A stretch of DNA of 64,000 nt from Phoebastria nigripes. Taxonomy: Eukaryota > Chordata > Aves > Procellariiformes > Diomedeidae. This document shows positions 1 to 15,000 of the stretch, piece by piece. Location of the stretch: assembly GCA_035582835.1 (NCBI GenBank), contig JAYKAV010003110.1, forward strand, positions 3,116,244 through 3,180,243, in the 5' to 3' direction. The notes under the pieces are model-generated. The model was not told the origin of the DNA. It did not search any database and saw nothing but the letters and a program-made list of their open reading frames with translations. The stretch's first letter is position 1; every line of letters begins with the position of its first letter. The translations under genes were made by a program, and so were the position numbers.

Positions 1-69
1 TATTTTAGGAGAGCTGAGTTGTATTTTGAGGAAAATCAGTTGTTATTGGCCATGGATGATTATGCCAAA
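1..69 (+). CDS. TTC6: TTC6 exon a (5' end at or before the window edge)
   Basis: It reads [20 protein letters not shown] and onward in phase 0, a TPR helix A followed by part of helix B. The donor is AAA|GTAAGT. An AG at 7-8 could be the acceptor, but homology to the start of exon c (LYRGRAYAK) suggests that the exon starts further left. Confidence 0.75.
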
Positions 70-3000
70 GTAAGTTCACTTTTTTGTATTGTTACAATAA
101 TGTAGTGACTTTGAGTAACTTTAGTAAAAGTAAACTGTATTTGGATATATCTGGTAAGTAGCTTGGAGAAGAGATATCCTTTCAAATAAATGATGTTTAA
201 AAAAAATCAGTGCTATGGAAATAAATAAGTAATTTCTGTTACTCCTGCCGGCTAATTCAATAAATTACTGAATGCCTACAAATTATCAGCCACCAATAAG
301 CTTGCATCACTACTTTTTATTTCACTTTACAGTTAATGGAAATGACAACAGACATGAAAGGACAAAGGAATAAAAAAGAAAATATGAGAATAAGAGAATA
401 TATTATTTTTATGCTTGGTTAAGACTTTTAATCATTAGAAATAATAAGAATGAGGAATAACATCATGTACTACTATATTTTTTTCATTATAGTGTTTTCA
501 GTATAACCCAAAAAGAACAGATGCACTTATGAAGCATGGAATACATTTCTTTGACTGTTCAGTTTTGACTACAGCTATTCAGGATTTTACAGCTGTGATC
601 AAGGAAGACCCCAGCAATGCTCAGGCGAGGTAGAATATATAGTTTGACAAAAGTATTTGAATTAAGTGGATTATTAAAATAATATTAATATGTAAAAGAC
701 TGAATATGCATTAAGCAATAAAGCAATTGCATTTCCAAAGAGGTGTCTAATAGAAATAGAATAAGACTTCTAGGCCATGATATTAATTGGGGAATCTTTG
801 TATTGCTTTATGACTTTGGATTAGTCCCTAGACCTTAATTTAGCTGAGCACAGAACCATGTGCTCAGATCCTACTGGAGTAATGCAAATATAGAGTCAGC
901 TGGACTTAAGCATGTGCATATGTGCTTTGCTCTAAAAAGCTGGATTTAAATACACGCTCAAAGTGAAGAATGTCCTTAAGGATTACATAGTCCTATGCCT
1001 AATTTCCATTGGTTGCCTTGACACTTCTAGTTTTAGCATTATACTGAATTAATGTTTTCTGTGAAAAATTTGAATTATGAATGAGAAGCATCTTTATTTT
1101 TGAATTATAACGATGAGTTTGAGGTTTGACTTACAATGACTGAAAAAAAATTATATCATTTCCCTACTAGAAAATGTGACTTCTTTTTAATATCATTCCT
1201 GCAAAGATTTACATTCTTTTTATACTCTACTCTGGATTCATGAAAATGGATGTAAAATACAAATAAAAGCAGATATTCAATACCAGATTATGATACCTGA
1301 ATTTAGGTGTCAGCTTGCTATATCCATGGGATGTAGGTGTCTGAGCAGCCTTTATCACCAAGGACTCTAATCAATACAGTTAGAGGACTCTAGGTAGACT
1401 GAATATAGACTCTTCTATAAAGCCTGGAAAGCTGTTCAGCTAAACAGCCAGTAAGTGTGTATTTTTGGATGAATTGAATTGCACTCATCTCCTTGTATTA
1501 TATTGACTAGATCTTCATCAACTGTAATGGAAAGTCAGACACCTAACATATGTTGTAGACATCTACAAATAGACACGTAAGTTCAGATGCCTTATTCTGG
1601 AACTGATTCCCATCCAAACTGAATAGAAATGGCTAGGGAAGGATTCCCCTATGTGTATCTTCTACCTGTCAGACATCTCCTTCATCACAGGGAACCACAG
1701 AATCATGCAAAGCTTTCTTAGACATTAGGTTCCTGTGCAACTAAAGTAATATACAGATGCTCCTTAAAACTCTGACTTTGAAATAAAACCTTGAAGCAAC
1801 ATAAAGCTGCATTTGGCTTCCTGAAATCCATTAGTTCATTGAGGTTCACATGTTGAGGTATGGGCTCTGTGAATAGTCCTAGTGAGTATGATTAGTATCA
1901 GTGCCTTGTGTTTGTGTAGAGTTAAGCATGTGATTTAAATTCTTGAGGAACTAACTATTGTGTTGGATTGAAAAAGGAATAGTATATATTTTGCATGATA
2001 ACTGCATAGAACTGGGATGTGGTGTAAGACCCGCTTAATAAGTGAAAGCTATCTTTAGTAATACAAAATATAAGTTTTATATATTATGTTTTGCATTGAT
2101 AAAATAATTTTACAGCCATTGCTGTCTATTCACACTTTTTCACCTGTGCTTATGATTTATCTTGTTTAAATATATTGCTAGCTTCCTGAATTTGAGGGAG
2201 GAATAGTGTAAAATAGTAGGATCTGATTTTGTAAACTTGTCTGTTTGAAAGAAATATTGAAGAATAGAATGGGTGTTTTCAGAAAGTTTTAATAGTAATG
2301 AGGGCAGTTTTATATTTTTTCTTTTAAATCAGATTTAACAAAAACTGGTATTTCCTATACAGAAACTGCTGCACCAATAGACTATGGAACTTGGAGAGAG
2401 TTCCATTCAACTCTGATGCCCAGAGCTGAAACAGGCTTCTATTACATTGAACTTGATTTATGCAAGTGCCGTGATCTGCCTATATGGTATAGATTACTGG
2501 ACTTTGCTCCTTCGGACTTGCTTTATTAAATTCAGAAATAAAATTGAATGTTTATTCTATTTTTCAAAGTTTTTTTTCCTAATAATTACTTCAAGGTTGC
2601 ATGACAGAAACAATGGAAGAACTCTTGATATNAAGTTGACTCAACCTGTTAATATGATAAATAATAGTCTATGACTTCACACTATGACTTCATTCTGTAG
2701 GTATAATTTTCTAAGGGAAATTATACTTAAAGAAAAACTTTCTTCCTTATTAGGCTGTATCGAGGAAGAGCATATGCTAAGCAGCAGCAGTATAGAAATG
2801 CAATACAAGACTTAGCAGCAGCGGTTCATCTAGACCCTTCTTGTTGGTTAGCATTCTACTATAGAGGTTGCATACTACTACAGATTGATCCAAAAAGAGC
2901 TGTGCAGGACTTCAGTGTTTCTGGTACTGTTTGTTTCTTTTAATGGTGTGTATGTTTATAATTAAAAAGAGGAATGATCATTCACCAGTAATTACTATAC

Positions 3001-6000
3001 TGCAATATAACACAGATATTTCATGTTGCAAATATTGAAATGTATGGTTGTCGTTCAGTGTTTGGTAATAACTTGCTTCTTTTTGTTTCTATTAAGTTTG
3101 CTATTGGACATTGACTCTTGCTGCTGTTGTTNTTCTTCAGTTATTTTGCCTCTGCTTCCTAAGCTTTTCTGCTTCACTTTTAACAATTCAAGTGGGTGTA
3201 ACTGAGAATTATAAATATGTCTTGAAGGTATTTCATGCCACAGAACAGTTTCTGTTATGATCTAATATGTTATANCTATGATATTTTATAAAACTCTAAG
3301 AAAACTAGAGTAAAAAGTAATGTGCAAATAAGTTGCATGAAGTAACTGAAATATATGTGAATATCTGAACAGTTGATTTTTATTCTCCCTCTCCCACAGT
3401 ACTCATCAATGACACTCAGGAAAATTTCTGTTCTTTTCTTCATCGTGGGATTGTTTACTCAGAACAGTGTCAATGGTCACTTGCAATCTGTGACTTTGAA
3501 AGTGTCCTAGCTTTGGACAGGTGATTGGACTTGAGAATTTTAATATATGTTGTTTATATTCTGATTACCTGGGGGCATAAAAGTACTAATAAAGGAAAGT
3601 AGAATCAGAACTGTTATTCAGCAAATAGACTGGAATTAAACCACACAAAAACATAATGTTGTTGTCTTTTAGTATCTTTTGCCTCATTGACTACAGTCTG
3701 ATATAATAAGATAATTCTAAAATAATTCTTAATGTATTTCAAAATTAAATTTTATTTTGCCTTATATGGCAACTTGGCAAATAAATTATTCAGGTTTGGC
3801 AGACAAAAGATGAAACTGAAGTCCTAATTAAAGTTGACTACTCATGCCATAATAACTTCATTAGTCTTTTGGGAGGGAATCTCCACAATGCAGGTAACAA
3901 GTCGACTAATTTTTTTTTTTCCCCAAAAGAAAATGCCGCAATGTTTTCTTTAGCAAAAGCCAGTAAATGGTGTCCCTGAAATAAAAAAAAAAAAAAAAAA
4001 AAGCTGTTTGTGGTCCTTGATAGTTGGTGACTGAAGCTGATGTGGTTTCTCTAAATTGCATTTCTTCTACCACTTAAAAATACCTCAGAAACAGATTATG
4101 TCTGTAGCAGCCCTGCCATGCAAACTGTCTTACAATATGCAACAAGCCTCCCATACCAGTTAGCTGCATTAATTACCTTACTCTAAAGGTATTGAGTTCT
4201 TGTTCAGCCTCGGGCAACCTCAACAGTCCTGTCTTGAGCAAAGGCTTCCATTCCAATCTGTGGCTGGCCTAAAGACCCCCCAGCTCTTCCTTTGTCTTGG
4301 CTCTGCTACAGGAAGTCTTGAACTTTGCCTAGAAACAGTCTGGAAGAGTGGGCTGTACAAGATATTGCAGACCTTGGAAACCCAGGTCTCCCTAGCAGCT
4401 AGCCAAGTGAAATGACAGAAAATAAGGGAGCAGGCTAGATGGAAAATGTGTAGGCTTTGTCAGTNTTTTAAAACTACAATGTGTTTTTAGTGTTGAAGAA
4501 TTCAGTATTTCTCGGTGTATTCAGTATATGCAAAATTACCAGCTAGCTCTATTTCTAGTCCAGCTTCTGTGACAGATACTTGTCATCATTTCTTCACAAT
4601 TCACATTTGGAGTGCTGTTTTTGGAGATCAGAGAGCCTGTAGTGTGCAGCCAAACGTCACAAGCTACTGAAATGGTAGTTTTTTTTAATGAGCTATCTCC
4701 TCTGCTGGAAATTACAATTCTTTAGCTCAGTGTGATCACAAAATAGATGTGTGGCAAATGTCATAAAAGTAGATGAAGCCTGTATAAGTTGTGGTTAATA
4801 CAATGACATATTTCATGCAATAACAAAAGGAAAAAAAAATCTGTTTTTAGCTCTGTCATCTTTGCTTACATAAATATTGGTTTGATACTGCTGTTGCATC
4901 TCGATCAATACCATGAAGCTATTCGACAGTTTACTAATGCCATTGAAATTGATCCTCTCAATGTTCGAGCCTATGTATGCAGAGCGCAAGCATATCATAA
5001 GGTAATACATTCCTTTCGCTTTTGCTTCCCACTTATTATAGCTTTATTTATATTTATGGTTATTGTGAGTATTTTAATACTTATGCCTTGGTGTTACACA
5101 GATGTTAGAACCTGCTTATAACTATATATTTCAAGTAGTCCTTGTCACCATAATAGAATTTCATACATTGCAATTGTAAAATATTGTTGGCATGCAATGC
5201 AATGACACAAAATATTTAAAGTGTCATTTTATCTTTTCTACGTCAGTGTACATCTAATCTGAGCTTTAATAAATTGTTAAAAAAATGTATTTCAAAAAAT
5301 ATTTTTTGAAAATATGTATTTTTTAAATTTAAAAAAACACATTTTGAAATAGTGTTTTCTAAACAGAATTTTCTTGAGAATATGCATTTTTCAGGAAACT
5401 CAAATTTTCTTCCTGACAAATGGGAGTGAAAACATTTTCAATATTTTAATTTACTGTGAAACAGAATGTATTCTACTTCTGCATGGGATTTGAGAATAGT
5501 TTCTGCTAGCAGTTGTTTTTTTGAGACCCTCTCAGGAGTACAAGGAATGGAGTATTCAGTGTGCCCTAATTTCTGTAGATTTCATTGGCAGAATTCAAAC
5601 AACTGTTGTGTCTCACAGTGCTTAGTTTGTTTTCAAAATGTTTTGAGAAATTGCTTACACTGTTCATTTTCTTCCACAACTAGAGGAAATGGTTTTTAAC
5701 TCAGAGTCCATCTAAGTGGATTGATGATATTCTTTTTTTTGATACTGTCTTTAAGAACTTGTGCCTGATAATTTATATTGGAGGTCATCTACTAATGCTC
5801 AGGTTGCTTTTGTAGTTTTTGTTGTTGTTGTTGGTTTAGGGGGGATTTTTTTTTTTTTTTTTAATTTCAATGTAAAGCAGTAGAATAAATCTCAGTACAT
5901 GCATTCCATCAATGCTGTTCTTTAATGAGAGTTTGAGTTAGCAGCTATCCCAGCTGGATGAATCAGTCCTTGGGATCTTCACTGTAGTGATCTCCTTTCT

Positions 6001-9000
6001 CCTCAGCATCTGAAGCACACTGAATGGGACCACATGCACAGACACTTGAAAAATAAATGCAGATTCATTACAGCAATGAAGATTCATCAGGACATATGTG
6101 CATGTGGATCTCATGACCTAATTTCCTTCCCAATAGTCCAGACTCTTCTTTGGATTTTGGAAAAGTAAACAAACTATCTGGAGTTTGGATCTGCCCTGTG
6201 GGAGAGTATGGAAATATGTAGGGTAAATGTTTCAGACCTTTATTAAAAACACGTTGAGCTACTTTACAGAGGGTGTATGTGCCTTGTGAGTTTTTACCTT
6301 GTGGGCATTACATCCTGCAGAACCACATTTACAGAAATAGTACTTGTGTCTCCAAATTATGTTTATATTAGCAATTAAATTGCTGTTTTTTCTTTATAAA
6401 TTACAGATTCATAATTTACCAAATGCTGTGAAGGATATAAACCGAGCCATTCATCTTTATCCAAATAAATCACAACTTTGCGTATTAAGGTAGGAAAGTG
6501 ATTAGTTGAGAACTTCAGATATCTCACTTTTAAAAAAAAAATCAATTTGGAATGCTGTTGGTAGATACCCTTGTATTCTTTGAAACCTGCTCTGAGTGGG
6601 TTTTAAAAAAATGTTGTATTTTCATAGCATTTTCAAACCTGAAGAACTTTATCTGCATAGTGTCATCCAACTATTGTAATCGTTACCTTGGAGGGAGGAA
6701 CCTTGTTTCATATACAGGATTCTGCTCTTTGAGGTACATATAGTTTCTGGGGAAAAAGAAGTAAATAGGTGCCGTGACAAAAAAGCAAGTCTGAACTTTT
6801 AAAAAATTAATAATTTAAAATGTTTTCCCTAAGTAGATGGGTCCTTCACTGATTTGTCTGCAGAATCCACATAATGCAAAGAATGTGAAGGATTGAGTCC
6901 AGGCCAATTTAGATTTGGACTGTTCTTCTTCCCTATCTTCAGCCCAGTGAGAAGTAGTGACCTTTACCAAGACTAAAAAATAAATTACTAGATAAAGCTC
7001 TTTCTTCTCCTGAAAAGCCGTAAGAACTAAGGAGGAAATGCTAGGATATTATTCCTCAGGTGTATTAGGAGATTTAGTTACTATGTTCCAATCAATAATA
7101 CTGTATTTTCCCAGTTTTAAGAGTGGGTTTGCTCAGCTTGTCTCTCAATGTGGTTTGGCTAGCATGACCTCTTATACTGATGCTGATATCTGAAGAGGCA
7201 AAAAATTGTCCTTGAAAACGGAATGTATCCATCAGCTATAAGTCTGTGGTGGATTTTAGAAACAGTATTATTAAGATTATTGTTGCAGTTCTTGAGATTG
7301 TAAGGATTACTATCTGTGGAATCCAAAGAAAATGTATTTTTGTAACTTCTACAATCTGAAGAGAGGTAAGCATATAATTTCTTGATACAGTGATGTGAGA
7401 GAAAAAAATTAAAAATTTGACAGATATTTCTGATGGAAAAAAAAAAGGATTCGACAGATATTTCTGATGGGGAAAAAAAAAGGAAAAACTTTGGATGTTT
7501 TTATTGGAAGGCATTATTTTTCCTTTTTCTCTTTTTATACTAATGAAAACATATTTCAGTAGTATTTGCACTTTGAAAGAAATGCCTGGAAATAGCGTTA
7601 CTGATTACATCCAACAAATATTTCATTACAGGGGACAGTATTTAATGGAGTTGAAGAAATATGAGCTGGCAAGTTTATGTATTCACCAACTTGCAGAAAT
7701 GGATGAAGGTAATGTCAATTTCCATCAATTTTCCTAAATAGTTGTGAACCATGGCAACAGTCTGTACCCAAGGAATTGTTCAAAGAAATTAAGTTCAAGC
7801 ATGCAAATAGGTTAGTTACCATGAATCAGCTAAAATATAGGAACTTATTATCTAGAGTATTTTGTTTGCATGTCTGAAGCCTTTAAAGGTCATAATGGTG
7901 TACACTGTTGCCTGTACTATCACCTGTGATTTCAGAATTTCCTTTATCTTTTGAGTTCTTGTTTTTTATTTTTACCTTTCAGTATTGGTAATTCCTGCTT
8001 TAAAGGAATATTGAGTAAGGATTCTGTTCTGTACTTATGTACAGTCTTTCCTAACAAAATATCAAATAGCTTTAGAATTGAACCTTCCCAATGTGTTTGA
8101 ACAGTAAAAATGTTGCAGTATAGTAGTTCCTTGTTATGTGCTGGGCATAAAATGGCAGTGTTCAATGTGTCCTGAAGCTCTTGGTGAATCTATATGAATA
8201 GCCATACTGTATGAGATTAATTTCCTGTCTCTGGTAGTGACCAAGAATGGATACACAGGGCACAAGAACATAAAAACAAAGCAGGCATATGGTAATACTT
8301 CCGCAGAGCAAAGCCTTCTTAGATGTGGGGAGAGGAAGGTAAATATTTGCAGATGTTTAGCAATCAAACTACACTCATTGATAAATAACTGTTCAACTCC
8401 AGACTTTTGTAGGAATTTAGTTTACATTTGTATTTTTATGGATGTTAAAACAAGCTTTGATACTCCAAATATTTTAATAGCATTTTAAAGTTTGCATATC
8501 ATTTAAAGGTATTTTATACTGGAAAACATATAGGTTGAAGTAAAAGAGATCATTGTTTTTCATGGTGGTTTCCTTCCAGAATCCTTTACGTCTCAGCCTG
8601 TTCAGCAAGCGCTCATTCAGTCATTTTGTCAAAATCACAACAAGGCCATAGAGTGCTTACGTGAAGCTACTGCAACTCAACCTGAGCCTTCAATGTTTGT
8701 TGTTTTAGGAAAAATACAAATGAAAGCCAAGAAAATTAAGGTTAGAAAAGTTTACATTATATATAAGCCAAGCAAGACAATGTTTTTCTTTCTGTATTCT
8801 TTTAATATTTTATGAAATGTGCTAGTATATAAATAAACCTTCAGAGTGCCTCATTGTTTAAATTATAAGAAGACCTGAGTAAGAATTTTCAACAACAGCA
8901 CTAATAGTTCAGTATAAATTAGGCAATTTTAGTTTTAAAACATTTAAGATGATAAATTAAATGATACAATTATGTAGACTGAGGTCCATTATATGTCATA

Positions 9001-12000
9001 ATTTTGCTTTTTTTGAAGTAAAATAATACAGAAGGATGTCTAGCATTTCTTGTCTAATAAAATACAGTACCAAAGTTTAATTCATGTATGTGAACTGAAT
9101 ATATAATGTATAGTTACAAGTATTCTCTCAACTTCGTGAATATTCATATGTCATAGGGTTTAATCAATATTGTCACTCCTCTGAGTCCTGCAGTTAGCCA
9201 ATATTTGAGGCCTGCAGAATTGTTGAAATTGGCAGTATGGATTAGCTGTTTCTTTTTGTAGAGTCCCATTTGTTTATACAAAATGTACAGAGTCCTGTTT
9301 CCCTAAACATAATAGCAGCAAGCAACAGGTAGATTCATAAAACCTTGAATCTACCTATCTATTTTCTGTGTTTGAAATGCACAGCCTTTCTGTTTCCTCT
9401 TAGCCTCGTGTTTGCAGGTTCTTTTTAAATGAAAAGGTGTGCACTTTGCAAAAATTATACTCCTGCTCCCTGGGCTTGTACCAGATAAAACCTCTTGATC
9501 CATTTTTTTCATTAGGCTTGGGTGTTTTGTTTGTCTCAAACCATAATGGGACATTACTAGTTCTGCTGTCTTTGAAAGAATGCTAAGTCAAAGATGGTGA
9601 TCATTAGTATGCTCCAATTCAACCCATTTCAGTTGTCATGGTTAAGAGGATGTGTATTAGAGTCATTCCTTGATTTCTTAGAGTGCTTCACCCAGAGGTC
9701 AGGACTTGCATAGCCACCTCTTCTGGAGAGGAATGACACAATACTCTCAATATGGGAAAATGATCAGCTTTCAGGCTATAGTGCCCTGAGAATCAGCTGT
9801 GCTTTTAGAATTATATGTGAGTGAGTTCAGGTATCTACAGTTTTTTCCTCTTAAAATAAGAGTATTTTTGAATGTAGGAGTAGAGAAAAATGATTTTTAA
9901 ATAGCAGTAAATGCAGACCTGTTTCGTTTAAAACTTCTACTACCTTGACAACTTAGGGAAGCAGGTGTAGTATTTGCAGAAGCCCTATGGGCACTGGTAT
10001 TTCAAACTGATTTTTCTAAACAAATACTTCTTCATCTTGAAAGACTCACTTAAGAAAAAATGCTATAATTCTTTTACTCTTGATATTGAAACTTTCAACT
10101 GTGGTCCCTTCATAATCCTCAAAGGCTGAGGAATGGCTTATTTGGAACTGTTCTTAAGTTTTTGGTTGTTTTCCTTACACTCACCTTTAAACAAAAGCAT
10201 TATTAAATATGCATAAATTATTGCCCAGATCTATGAGACATGGTAAGACTCTGAGAGGCTATTCACTTAAGTTCCTTCAATGCCTATACAGGATTGATCC
10301 TTTCAATATATTTCTTAATGGTTATTAAATTTAGTAAGTTGTCTATGGAATAAATAGTTTGTCATTATTTGCATAAAGAAACCTGATGCAAGTACTCCAT
10401 TATCATCAAACTCCATCAAAAGGTATACCTTTTCTTCCCGAGGAAATAAATATAAGTAAAATTAATAATTGTAATTAACTGTGTACCTAAATAACAGTAT
10501 AAGTGAACTGTATGTTATTTCTAGATCATGTACATTAGCTACTTTGACATATATAAATAAAACTCAGGAATATTTCTCTGTTTTTCTAATCAGTTATTGA
10601 TATTGAGAGATCAAGACTGTGTCTGACTCCAGCAACATCAAGGACACTAAACTAGTCATTTTTACCATAATGTTCCAAAGAAAGACCAAGAAAAAAAAAC
10701 ATTTTAAATTAATTTAAAATGTCTAAGAAATCTTTCAGATTTTCAGTTAAGTGCTTTACAACTATTAATATTCTCTGTATTGCAGGATGCTGTGAGAAGT
10801 TTTAAAAAAGCTATGAAGCTCCTGATGACCTCAGCAAAAATCCTGCCTAATACATTTGAGGCTGCAGAAATGTATTATCTCACAGGCCTGTGTTACATGG
10901 AGCAAAAAAGTTTATTACAGGTTGCTATTAATTACATAGAATATATTAGCCTTTGACTCCACTGCTTGTAAACAGTAACTATGATAACTGAGTGAATTAT
11001 TTCAATATTTTAAACAGCCTCCACTGCCTTTAGCAATTTTCTTTTGAATTCATGATGTACATTAGACTGTCTTGCAAGTTTGTGAGTCATTTTTCCACTG
11101 CTAATGTTATGATTTTTTTAATGTATGTCATTAATTGCCATTCTGATGGAATAAAAAACTACGTAAATTTCTTATCTGTTTATCAGTGTCTTCACAGATC
11201 TTACAGACAAACAACACTCATGTAGGAGTATTGGTGGCTTAGTCAATTGGTAGTAAACTTGGACAAAGGAATTCCTAGATTATTGTATTATGGAGTTGGT
11301 TGTAATTTGTTAACTTTTCTATATTACTGCAGCTCATAACAACCCTAGCTGGTTCTCTTTGGCACTATATGTGATACTTAAGAAATAAACTGCATTACCT
11401 AAGAAAAATGTATTTCCCTTCTTTCAACAAAATCAATACTTTTAACTTATTAGAGACTTCTTTGTTGAAAACTATTGAAAGCCTATCAGTGAGCTTTGTG
11501 GCAGGCCTAGTGTGAGTTCATGCAAATGTTTTCTATGTTGATATTTTAATAAATATGTTTCAGTTGTTGATTTGCTAAAAGGCTCAAGACAGAAACCAGA
11601 AACATTTGAAATATCAGAATTTCACAGGGAAGAGAACAATTTCTTGCCTTGTCTGCTTCCAACCCTGTTTGTCAAAAGTGTTATTCTTTTGGAAGAAGGC
11701 TGTCAAAATTGTCTGAAATATCTAATGTGGTAATACATGACAATTGCAAAAGGTGACTTTCTGTGTCAATGTACATCTGATATTACAGCTGTAGATCCTG
11801 GAAAAGCCTGTGACTTTGTAAGCTAATGTACAATCTAGGGGAAAAAACCATCTGGATGGATTTTAAAGGAGTTGCATACTAGCCATGTTAATCCATTAAT
11901 GTTAAGTCCATTATAATAAACAACTTCATTATTTCAGCTCTTACAGACAGAAGACCATGTGCTTGGTTAAACTTTTGCAGTTTCACTGAAGAAATGAGAT

Positions 12001-15000
12001 TATTAAATGAATTAGATTGTGCCTCCTTCAGGATATGATTGCATTAGGTAGGGTGTTAAACATTACAAAATTTTAAGTAGCAGTAAATGGATGAAAGTGA
12101 TAAAAAACAATGCAGGTACATGGTGGGTTCCAACTGCAAAAATAGGTCATACCTAGCTGTACAAAAGAATCAATTAGCCTATGGTTTCAGCTGAACAAAC
12201 AGACCATATTTAACCCAGATGATATGTCATCCTTTTAGGCCCGTGATGCTTTTAGTATGGCTATCAGACTACATTCAAGTTACCCTGATGCTTTTTATCA
12301 GCGAGGGCTGTGTAGAATGCAGCTCAGACAAGCTAAGTGCATCCGAGATTTCAATCAAGCACTTGCCCTTTGTCCATCACATTTCCAGGTAATATAAAGA
12401 CTCCTGATAGTTTGTTTCTGTAAGGCATTTTTGGATGGGTTCAGACTGACAGCTTTTGCATCTATGGGTGTATTGCCTTGTAATCTTCCAGCAAGCACAT
12501 GGCAATCATTAAATAAAAGAAATTTCGAGCTTTGTAAGATGTATGTTTTTTATAACCTTGTAATTTCTGTCTTCTAATTAACCCTCGTTTTATAATGCTA
12601 AACAAAGCTGTTTTTTTACCATGTCATCATTCTGTCTTCATCTCTACAGGCATATATGAGTCGTGCTGCTTACTATGGAAGTAAAGGTAGATACTCTAAG
12701 GCAATTCTGAATTGCAATGAGGCAATCAAAATTCTTCCTAACAGCGTGCNAGCTTATTTTTACCGAGGAACTTTGAAGTATCAAAATAAGGTGGGACTGT
12801 CTTTATTGTTGTACTTTTGCATTCTCCCTTAAAACTTAATGTATCTTGATGCTTTAGAATGGTGAAATAATGGTAAAAGTGTTGCTGATGGAAACCAGGA
12901 ATTCCATTTGATTATTATACTTTCCATTCCCCATTGAAGTTACTCTCTGGTTGTTCTGTGTAACTGAAAATGATTGATGGGTTGGAGAAGATACTGAGCA
13001 TGTATCTGTTTATTCTCCTCTTAAGTTCCACAGAATAGATTCTTAATTAGTGATAGACAGAAGTATCAAAACTCCACAAAAGATACCTTCTGTATTAAGT
13101 TAAGATATAAAATGTAAGCTAGTAAAATTGATTGATTATGTATTGCAGTATATGGATGTGATGTAAGAAAACACTAAGAAAGTTTGTTTGCCCAGTCTTT
13201 GCACAAGTAGAGCTTCTGAAGTGCTCCCACTGCAGTAAGTAGTCCATAGAGGACATGGTGAAATGGTTGGATGCCTTCCAGTACTGATGAAGAACCAAAA
13301 TGTAAAACCATGAAATAAAATTTTACAATAGGCTATTATTTGAGGAAGAATACGTAGTGCCATGAACTCTGAATTACAATTTATACATAATGTTTTTTCA
13401 TTTGCAGACATTTAAATATGCAATTGAAGATCTTTCAAAAACTATCGATCTCAACAAAACCTGCATTTTGGCATATTATAATAGAGCTGTCTGTTATCAT
13501 CAAATAAAGGACTTCAGAAAGGTATGGTATTAATTTTTTTCAACATCACATGAGCACTCAGTTGTTCATATTAGCTAGTAACCTGTTACTGACAATTAGT
13601 CAAAATTTCTGACCTCTTGCAATGTCTTCCTGAATGATTGTGCTCTTCAGGAAATTGTTTAAAAAAAATGGCTTTTTGGTCTCTACTATCATATTAATTA
13701 CATGAGATATACCTTTGAAAAGATAAGAACTATATCCAGAAGACGACTACATCAAAACAGGGATTTGGACTACATCTAATCCTCATTCACAGCCCTGTTT
13801 TTTTCTGGATGTTTTTATACTTCTGTCAACTTGCCTGTGAGCTGCCTCTGAGTGTTTCTGCTTTCTACTTTTGTTATAAAGCAAAGGCACAACAGGGCAC
13901 ACAAAGGCACCATGCAGCCTCAGACTGGGAACACAATCATGTTGAACTGTGTTTTTGATGAGGCCTATTTTCTGAGACAGGGCTAGTTTGAGCTCGGATG
14001 TCTCAAGTCAAATGGACCTTGGGCAAAGGCCACTTTGTGCTTAGAGCTTAATTGGCCAGGAATGATGCAGACGGGTAAAGAAAAATAGGTGATTACAGTA
14101 ACTGAAGGTAAAAGTTTAAGATGTGAAAATGATAGTTCCTTCATAAATAAGGTATTATAAAAGTTGTTCTTTGCTATCACTCTCTCAGAAAAGCCACTTA
14201 AAGTACAAGGGAAGTTGCAGAAAAAAATGTAGTATATTATTGACACAAGAAATTTACTAGATCTAACAAGAACTGGATTGTTTTCTTTAAAGCTGTTTCT
14301 AATATCTAGCTCAGTTCAGAAGTGACAAAGAATAGAACTTCTCTTAAGTGGCTAGTATATGGAATACTGCAATCAAGGACACTTTTGTCATGTTAGCTCT
14401 AAACTGTCTAGTTATTCTTAAGTATACTATATAAGTGCATTCTTCAGGTGAAAAAAGAGTTGGGCTAGAACTTCTTCAGATCAAGCATTGTTGAAATACT
14501 GTTCAGTTTTGATAAATTTGAGAATTGAGGCTTCTTCAGTCTACCTAGTCATGTCACTATTTGCTCTTTTACAAAATTTACACCCAAATTTAGTTAATAC
14601 AACTAGTGCTTAGATTTTTCAATAACAATAAATTGTTTTTGAAGATACTTAATTTCAAAAGTACTTTATTTTGACATTAATTCATGACTAATTAATCTAG
14701 AATAATTTGTTGGGTTTTTTAAATAAGAATTTGCACATAAAATTTAGCAGTAGAAGTAATTAAGATTTATTTCTAGCTCTGAAATTTATATAATGACAAA
14801 ATAAGTTTTAATTATGTCTATTTAATATATTTGCATTATCTTTGCTTCTGTACTCTAGGAATGGGTATCTATGTAATTATAGAAGGCTCCAAATTCAGTT
14901 AAATTCAATCTGGAAACAGTGAAACATTGGAATAACCACACTGAAGTCCGAGCATGTGCACATGACTTGTAGGAATTTGAAAGCATGTCTTCTAAATTTT

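Larger units (their letters stand above)
5002..7631 (+). other. TTC6 introns flanking exon f
   Basis: This is AT-rich sequence apart from exon f. It includes a perfect 22-bp A/T-rich palindrome at 5290-5311 and a 34-bp tandem duplication at 7419-7486. Nothing here looks coding or transposon-derived. Confidence 0.6.

Noticed and set aside
7495..7737. 80-codon ATG-started frame covering exon g
   Set aside because: Only 7632-7708 is exon. The upstream part is intron read-through, and the downstream part runs past the GT donor.
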